Shown one piece after another: positions 56,626 to 64,000 of a stretch of DNA of 64,000 nt. The notes below the pieces were generated by a model. It had not been told where the DNA came from. It searched no databases and worked only from the letters and a program-made list of their open reading frames with translations. This DNA is from Microcebus murinus (taxonomy: Eukaryota; Chordata; Mammalia; Primates; Cheirogaleidae): NCBI RefSeq assembly GCF_040939455.1, contig NC_134120.1, positions 14,165,001 through 14,229,000 on the forward strand, in the 5' to 3' direction. Numbering within the stretch: position 1 is the stretch's first letter; each line of letters opens with the position of its first letter. The translations under genes were made by a program, and so were the position numbers.

Positions 56626-58924
56626 TCTATTGGCCTTTCCTCCACGTCTCACTCTCCCATTTCCTCCCAAATAACTGTGCATAAGTCCTTGGAGAACCAA
56701 TGGCAAAACTAAGACAAAGCTCAAAGCAGTTTCCCATGTAAAAGAGGGTTGAAATATGATATGTTCCAGCAGATATCATGAGATTAGGGATAGTCATTTT
56801 AATATTGAAGGAATCTTACATTTTTGGAGAATAAAAAGTTACAATTTCTCATTTAAAAAAATTATTGTGGATTAACTAGTATTAAGTGCAACATTTATGT
56901 AAATTAGTGTCTAAAGGGCTTGCAAATATAATATTCCCTTAATTATTTAGCCTATACACTTAGCTCTGTGAAGAAGGATTTATTCATCAAAAGTAAACAG
57001 TAAGTCAAATAATGATACATTCTGAAGGTTATGGCCAAATTATTGAGGTTTGATGTTGTTGAACATGTTTGCTCATGTTCAGGTAGTCCTTTCCACATCT
57101 GTTAATGTTAGAATTATTGATCATAGATGACTACCAACCAGAGGACTTGGACTCATTAATTGATTCCTATTTCTGTTACCAAGAACATCACCTTCTGCAG
57201 ACAGGAATATAATAAAATGCAAACTAAAATCAATACCTATAGGTACCATTACAATGAGAATTCTGAAATGGCAAAAATCTTTATGAATACTAAATTATGG
57301 CTTCTTTTATTCAAACCATATTCAGAAATTCATGTTTTGGTACAAAAGATGCCTTGTTAGTACTTTTAAGAAGAACTGGAATTTGTATTATTATAGTGAT
57401 GAGTACCAAATTTTATACTTTTAAATGCTGTACAGGCAGTCTCTCTACCCCCATACACAAGACTTTTACCCAACAAATCTTGCATTGATTAGCATATTTT
57501 TTGTTGTTTTTGTTGTTAAAATAAAAAGAGTTTTAAAATTTGGTAATATTTAGATAATGGGGTTTATTTTTCAAAATACAATTTGTCTAGCTTATTCAGC
57601 CAAAAGAAATTCTTGCTTCAGTGGTGACATATTAAAATGCCTACTACTTCTGTGTTCATATTGCTGCAAGTTAAAGCAGTAAAGGCTGTTCTTACAAGGT
57701 TACGCTAGGTGTAGAATATTTACTAATTCAATAATAAGAATAGGTTGAATCAACTCAGAGCCTAGATTGAATTAATAGTCGTACTGGTTTCAGCTTCTAG
57801 TCCAGATATATCCTACAAGCATTCTAAAGATACTAATTCCCCACTGTCTCCAGGTCTGGATATATTACAAGTCTAACTTTTTCCAAAATTCAATCAATTC
57901 AAACCCAAATCTTGCCTTTGATTGACCATCTTCTTTGTTCCCTAACCTTTTCAGCTAGTCAAAACTTATTGCCCCCTAGATTAGCTTTATCATTTAGTGT
58001 AGACAATAATTTCTGTTAAGTGTTTATTTTTATTAAGTGAAGAAATTATTACTCTTAGGAGGAAAAGAATGACTTGACAATTCTTATTTAGCCAAATTAT
58101 ATCCATGTTTATGAGTTGTGAATGATACTGTATCCAAATGGGATATTATTCATTTATATGCACAAGTAGGTCAGCATATTTGGAAGAAAACCAACTTAGA
58201 AAGAGTTTTGTTTAATATCCTAACAATGTCCCCTTATCTTTGATACAGCCTTTGATCTGGTTATTTCTCACTTCAAATTTCTTTTCACATATTAAAGTGT
58301 GTAAAGTAAAATGCAAATAATTGCCAAGTGCTGGTAGTTGAAAGAATGTGCTTCATGACTGATAAATTAGATACCAAATTTCAAAGTAATTACCAATAAT
58401 TTTCTGCATAACTGAATTAGGGAATATAAGTGGTAATGACATCACTATAAAATATTTTATCTTTTCTATAATTTGTATAAATTTAAATTGCATTCTCTTC
58501 TAATTGCCATGAATAATAGTTTGAATGCAAGTGGAAAAAGCAGTAAAAATAATGTTTGCTTGACTATCCAGATAAAAAACTTATGTCTGAATGAATTCTC
58601 AGTATCATTTGTTATTATTTATACTACAAAATTTCCTTTAAATGTTGACTACCAATGTATTGTTTTAATTTTATTAATTGATAGCTTGAAACTATTACAG
58701 AAAAATAAAAAGGAAAAGGAAATTAAACAGTAAATTATTCCAAAAATCAGCAAGTCTTTATGTCAACTTACTTTATTATAGGTTTATCATAGATCACTGA
58801 AGTAGCATGCAGAAAAAGATGGGGAAACAAGCATGTATGTCTTTGTGGTACACACTTGGTGTAACCTAATTGAATAAATGCCTAGGTAGAACTGTGCATT
58901 AAAAGATTAACGTAAGTTTAAAGA
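56626..58924. other. Unassigned AT-rich DNA
   Basis: About 2.3 kb with no gene or clearly named repeat. The frame 58473-58733 is AT-driven and has no domain. Confidence 0.4.
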
Positions 58925-59457
58925 AAGACCCTTTGCCCCTAACTGATTTTTGACAAAATGACACTGCAGAGAAATAAAAATAATAGTCTTTTAAAATAAA
59001 TGTTGTTAAATCAATTGGATAGACACATAGAAAACATTATCCTTGACCCCTCCCTCAAATTGTATATATAAATCAATTCTAAATGGAATGCAAATGTAAA
59101 TGTGGAAAATGAAACAAAGTTTTAGAAGAAGAGGAGAAACTCATTCAGTTGATAAGCAAATATTTCTTAAATAGAAAACAAACATAAATGAAAATGTTGA
59201 AAAATTTGACTACATTAAAATTGTTTATAAGGAGAAAATGTTTATCAGGAGATACCATTCGGGAGTGAAAAGTCAAGACACAGACAAGGTGAAGATATTT
59301 GCATTACATATATTTTAAAAGGGCAAATATGCAGAATATGTAAAGAAATATAAATCAATAAGAGAAATGCAAAAAACCCAATAGGAAAATGTCAAAACAC
59401 TTGAATTAGCACTTCCAAAGAAAGATATCCAATGGACAGTGAAATATACAAAAAGGT
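58925..59457 (+). mobile_element. Ancient L1M ORF2 fragment, sense
   Basis: CCCCTAACTGATTTTTGACAAAATGACACTGCAG … TCAATTGGATAGACACATAG … CTCAAATTGTATATATAAATCAATTCTAAATGG … AAATTTGACTACATTAAAATTG … CAAAGAAAGATATCCAATGGACAGTG matches the L1M ORF2 C-terminal half. It stops where the LTR at 59461 begins. Confidence 0.75.
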
Positions 59458-59460
59458 ATT

Positions 59461-59725
59461 TGTTATGTACTGAATTATATCCCTCAAAATTTATATGTTG
59501 AAATCCTAATCCTCATTGTGGCTATCTTTGAAGATAGGGCCTTAAAGAGATAATTAAGGTTAAATAAGGTCACAGTGTGGGGCTCTAAACCAATTTGACT
59601 GCTGTCCTTATAAGGAGAGGAACTGACACCAGGGACATGTTTGCACAGAGGAAAGGCCATGTGAGGACCCAGCAAGAAGTGGCTGTCTGCAAACCAAGGA
59701 GAGAGGCCTCTAGCAAAACCGAATC
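59461..59725 (+). mobile_element. MLT1-type MaLR LTR, partial, sense
   Basis: TGTTATGTACTGAATTATATCCCTCAAAATTTATATGTTGAAATCCTAATCC … AAGGTCACAGTGTGG … TGTCCTTATAAGGAGAGG … CTGCAAACCAAGGAGAGAGGCC starts exactly at the LTR 5' end but loses its 3' third. Confidence 0.78.
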
Positions 59726-59829
59726 TGAAGTTAGTGGTGAACAGAATTAAACTAAATGGGCAACAAAGACCAGATCCAGATAAACTACAGAGCAAATTAA
59801 TCCTCCATCCACCCCCAAAGCTCAACAGA

Positions 59830-60560
59830 AGAATAGATGTGCAGGAAGTAAATATTAATTAATACCTATGTTTTTGTATGTAAACTCTGGCACATAATCA
59901 CAAATTACTAAACATGCACACAAAAAATTAGAAGATACGACATACAAGTAAGACAGAGAATAGGCTATAAAGGCAGACCCAGCAAAGACTCTGTTGTTGA
60001 ACTTAGACAGTGATTTCAAACAACTATGAGAAAAAAAATGCCAAAGTCCATTGGAAAAAGTAGATTCCATACATGAAGAGTTAGTCATTCCAGCAGACAT
60101 GTGCAACTGTAAAAAAAGATCCATACAGAAATGCTAGAAATGATAAATATAATATCAAATATGAAGAATGTATTGGTGGACAAAACAGGAGGCTATTTAG
60201 AATTAGTGTACTTGAAGTTTGGCCAATGAAAACTGAAAAAGGTGAAAAAAGAGTTTAAAAATACAGAAAGGGGCATATCTTCTATACAATAGTTTGCAGT
60301 CTAATGTTCTTATAATTAGATTTCCAGGAGAAAAACAGAGAAAAAGTATGCAGAAAAAAAATATATATTTGAATAGTAAATGATGGAGGACATTTTAAAA
60401 TTGAGGAAAAACATTAACCACAGATGCAAGAATATCAACCAAAATCTTGGCAGAATCAAAGAAAAAGAAAAACATATTGGCATATCATAATCAAACTGCT
60501 GAAAACTAAATGTAAATAACAGATATTAAAATCAGTCAGACATATATTTGACACTTGCAA
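59830..60560 (+). mobile_element. Ancient L1M ORF1-region fragment, sense
   Basis: TCCAGCAGACATGTGCAACTG, TAGAAATGATAAATATAATATC, AGGAGAAAAACAGAGAAAAAG, GAGGAAAAACATTAACCACAGATGCAAGAATATCAACC and CATATCATAATCAAACTGCTGAAAACTAAATG follow the L1M 5'-to-ORF1 order. It lies downstream of an ORF2 fragment, so the two pieces are rearranged or come from different insertions. Confidence 0.6.
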
Positions 60561-60569
60561 TTCATTACA

Positions 60570-61830
60570 ACGACAGAATCAGGAGTTGATTGTGGTTTGG
60601 GATCCACTGAAGTTATTGTTAGGTCCAGTTCACTACCGACTTCAGATGCCTCCAGCCAACTGTCTGCTCTCATTTGTGCTAGATTGGGGCTTGGTGTACT
60701 AGAGGGCTTTTCTTAGTGGAGCCCACTAAGGAGCCCACTTCTTCAAGTTGGGCTCCACCCAACTTCCAGCAGTCCTTGCACACCTACAGAAGGAGTCCTT
60801 TTCCATATGCTAGTCTTCCTTCTCCAGGGGTGGACCACTTTTATTATATTTTACTTACAACTGGGATTGCTGAGGCAGATTGGACTTTTAATTGTCCTGG
60901 TCAGCCTTCACTTTTGGCAGGTCCTGCATACCTATCCCTTGGGCATGGGACTTTCTTAGTATTGCCATAAGTGTATCTGTGATTTGTCTTGGGCCTGAAA
61001 TTGTTTCCTATTCCTCTTCCAGTGATAACTGACCCCATTTTGATACTGATGCAGAATTCTGAGCCCTCTATGGTTTCCTGTCCACCTTGCATATGCAGAA
61101 GATTATCACATCTACCTCTTATCTAGACACAATTGGCCTTTGCCTGTCTCCTGAATATAAGACAGTGTTAGTGCCTCTCAGCCAAAGGCAAAGGTGTTTT
61201 TGCTTCTATTCCTTTCCCACAATGAATTAATTTTTTACTGAGCCCTGGAGGTTGAGTGATTGCTGCTGATACCCCAGGGTTTTAAGGGTTTTGCGTCATA
61301 GCAGACAGTGATTATATTTAGCAGGGTCTTGTGTTTGTACCTGAGAAGTAGTTGATTACCTCTTCCACACCTGTGCAACCAAGAGAGGTCTCTTCAGTGT
61401 CCTTCCTGTCCTTCCTATTATACTTTCCTTTTCTAATGAGCATCTACAGGAGTCCCATGCAAGAAATATAGTAAGTGAATATAAACCCCCTTGAGTCTGG
61501 GGAGTCTAGCTATTCTAACCTGACCTGCTAGCCCACACTTGTTTTTTCAATATGTGTTAAAATTTAGCCAATTTTTTTTTCATACTTGTTTGTATGGCAC
61601 CCACGTTGTTCTTCTATTCTCTGTCTCAGGTGAAAGAGATAGTTCCTTTGTCCTGTTTCTCACTAGAGAGAATTATCCCTCTCTAAAATTCAGCTTACTT
61701 GGTTGCCTTGTAACTTTAGCTCTCTCATGGGCTCAATAAAATTATGGTTTTGTAGATTATCTGGCTTGTTCTTTGATTGTTAGTTTGAAAGTTATGTTCA
61801 CTTGAAGCTTTCTGCATCCTAAGCAGAAGC
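60570..61830 (-). repeat. Ancient repeat, second copy of the 6200-6900 type
   Basis: Blocks CCCACAATGAATTAATTTTTTACTGAGCCCTGG (about 61215-61250) and GATTATCTGGCTTGTTC … TTGTTAG (about 61757-61785) match 6200-6900 in the same order and orientation. CATCCTAAGCAGAAGCAG at the right end resembles an L1M 5' end read backwards. The frame 60716-60970 lies inside this repeat and is not a gene. Confidence 0.42.
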
Positions 61831-62859
61831 AGAACACCAGGGTATTTTACATGTTTACTTATTTTCTAGAGTAAGAATCAATCTGTTGAGATGTGGTACA
61901 ATCAGGGTGCATAAATTCTCCTTTCCCCTGCTCATGTCCACTTGGGTGTTGCCAGAATCGACCAAGCATTTCATTACAGAAAGATGGATGGTTGTGCACC
62001 TGTTATAACTTTTATTTGTAAATGGTAGAGCTAAACCATGTGGCCTTAATTTAGAATATATCACAAGGCTAAATTAGACTAGCAAGAGCATAATTTCTTA
62101 AACTTTGTTGGATGGAAACATTATCTCCTATTGAATTGCTTGTTTTGTGATGATATGAACCAGTAGAGAACAAAAGCAAACCTAAGAATGCCAAGCACTT
62201 TCTTCTGCTTCTGGTCAATTATTCCTGATATTTCAGCTTCCATGTTAGGGTGAGTGTTTATTTCTTCTCTCCCACTACAATGCATGCAGACACCCAAAGA
62301 GTATTAAACTCTTTGCCCTTCTGTTGTTGGGTTGTAGCATCTCCAGGAAGTTGAAATGACTATATTCACACTGACCAACTCAGAAGGACAAATTGCCCAG
62401 TTTTCTGCTTCACATAGATACTATGTTTTTGTAAGGCAGAGACAGAATAGTGGAGATAAAAAGCTGAATCATATTACTAATTTTTTTTCAAGAAGAACAA
62501 AATGGCTTACGGTAAACACTTAATAATAAATGAATGAATGATGACTTCTGATTATGATTGTTAGTTAGGATCCACACGTTATAATTAATGAATTTCTCCT
62601 TCAGCCCCAGATGTTGGTAATAGCTAATTGCCACTCTTAGATTAATGTTCATCTCTTTTCCCGTTCTTAATTGTTTCTTTGGTGGGGAATTGGAAGAAGC
62701 TGCATTAGCAATCATTATCTCAATAGAATTTTTAACTAAAAATTCTAGCTACTCTAACTCTTTTTACCAAGAATTCTATAGTTCACTATGATTTGGGGAC
62801 CTAATTAAGTGCTTTGTGTTTAGCTTTGTGATTTCCTATAACCTATGGCCACATTGTCC
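61831..62859. other. Unassigned DNA
   Basis: I see no gene or identifiable repeat. Confidence 0.4.
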
Positions 62860-63420
62860 ATTTCTATAATTTACAAAATGAATGGTAATAGGGAAGTTGT
62901 GAAATTCTCCTTTTAAAATTAATGTGATAATAATACCTCTCCATTTTACCTCACATATTTTCAAGATTAAATGAGATCATAAATACAAAAGTTTTTGCTG
63001 ATTCCTGAACTGTGTATATATTTATTATGTGTCCAAATTGTGAACTCCTGTGGACAAATTATTTGCGCTTAGATTACTTTTGTGCTCAAGGACTGATGTA
63101 GTCTGCACTTTCTAATTGTTGATAAAATAAATTAAATATTTGTGATATAAGGCCAATCATAATAAGTAGAACAATGTGCAAAATAATAGATTTGTAACTC
63201 ACTTGTAATTTCTTATCAAACAACATAGAACCATGCATAAAGTGAAAATAATTCCACACATGTAGCTGACTGCTTAAGTATAATAGAAATGGATAATTGG
63301 TCCTCATTTCTTGGCCTGTTTACTCTAATTCCTATCTATGTGATTTATGAAGAATTATTTAATTTCCCTGTGCCTTTAAAATAGGAATAATATTTGTATC
63401 ATATATTATATTACAACTTT
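62860..63420 (+). repeat. Possible MIR remnants
   Basis: TGATAATAATACCTCTCCATTTTACCTCACATATTTTCAAGATTAAATGAGATCATAAATAC (about 62925-62985) and GAAGAATTATTTAATTTCCCTGTGCCTTTAAAATAGGAATAATA (about 63348-63392) follow MIR order. The DNA between them is unassigned. Confidence 0.42.
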
Positions 63421-63824
63421 AAAATATAATTTATTATTTGTATCAATTACATATAAATATCATATATTTATAAAAATAATAATATTTGCATTGTGCTACT
63501 TTATCCTGATGCCATAGTTCCTAAGATAGGCTTGCTATAGAATAGTTACTTTTTAAATGTTTTTATTCCTTTCCTTTTCTTCAGGAACTTATAATAAGTG
63601 ATAACTTTAGTAATACACATCCTATTTAAAAAGAATTTCAAACTTCAGATATTAAGTACATTTTATCATGTTTAATTAATGAATTCAAATAATCCATAAG
63701 TACTCTTAAGTTTTTAGCATTACTAAGTAAGCTAAATGGTAATTTAACCTAAAAATAACTAAAAATTTAAAACATTTTTTAAAAATTACCTAAACCAAGG
63801 GAAGCAAGAGTAAAATAAGTGTAT
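63421..63824. other. Unassigned AT-rich DNA
   Basis: Extremely AT-rich with no recognisable element. Confidence 0.4.
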
Positions 63825-63995
63825 TTTTTTAACTCCTACTCATCCTTCAGGTTTTAGCTTATATTTAAGACTCTCAGAGAAAATTCAAAGGACCTCTGGA
63901 CAAGCCCAGATCATTCTACCAGCTACTTTCGAAGTACCCTATTCCCCTTATAGTAAATGATTTATGAATTTTTTATCTTCTCTTTTCCTTGTTAA
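63825..63995 (+). repeat. L2 LINE remnant
   Basis: AACTCCTACTCATCCTTCAGGTTTTAGCTTATATTTAAGAC … follows the L2 3' region (…CTCCTACTCATCCTTCAAGACCCAGCTCAAATGTCACC…). It continues to the window edge. Confidence 0.5.
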
Positions 63996-64000
63996 AATGT

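Overview
The window is non-coding mammalian DNA, almost certainly from a strepsirrhine primate and most likely a lemur. The two youngest Alu copies (44570-44906 and 55421-55746) carry a middle region (…TACTATAAA[C/T]AGAAAG…TTGGCCAACT…ATATATATA…) that I know from lemuriform Alus. The older layers (MIR, L2, MER5A, Tigger, MLT1 LTRs, L1M) are those expected of any primate. I see no host protein-coding gene, no convincing exon series and no structural RNA gene. The sequence is AT-rich and reads as intergenic or deep-intronic DNA.

The dominant object is a full-length LINE-1 on the minus strand, about 7236-13964. It has a GC-rich 5'UTR/promoter (12588-13964, YY1 site at its tip), an open ORF1 (11583-12587, 334 aa), an open ORF2 (7666-11541, 1291 aa, with endonuclease, reverse transcriptase and Cys/His motifs intact) and a G-rich 3'UTR (7460-7665). 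A 15-bp direct repeat (7225-7239 and 13965-13979) delimits it. Between the 3'UTR and the target-site repeat lie three A-tails separated by two non-L1 segments (37 and 123 bp). This is the signature of one or, more likely, two successive 3' transductions. The copy also lacks the AAATAAA that ends most other L1 3' ends in this window, which may explain why its transcripts run on.

Layout: 1-115, edge of an antisense L1; 116-2614, ancient MIR/L2 and unassigned DNA; 2635-5679, an older 5'-inverted (twin-primed) L1 with a 20-bp target duplication; 5775-7224, L2 and an ancient repeat; 7225-13979, the intact L1; 14187-16551, a nearly complete dead Tigger1; 16552-25800, mostly unassigned with an L1 3' scrap and MER5A; 25800-29549, an old L1, an LTR-like piece, AluJ, MIR and three antisense L1 3' ends including a 52-bp micro-insertion; 29550-43990, mostly unassigned with MLT1, Tigger-like and microsatellite tracts; 44100-50100, L1M, young Alu, MLT1, hAT element, two L1 3' ends head to head, AluJ; 50100-54130, AT-rich palindromic DNA and a DNA transposon; 54130-61830, a mosaic of ancient L1M pieces with a young Alu and an LTR; 61830-64000, unassigned with MIR and L2 remnants.

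Only the L1 genes can be said to work together. The 5'UTR would drive a bicistronic RNA, ORF1p would coat it, and ORF2p would nick genomic DNA and reverse-transcribe it. The same enzymology, acting from other L1 copies, produced the Alus, the truncated L1s and the inverted L1 seen here. All family names come from recognition by eye, not from a database search.
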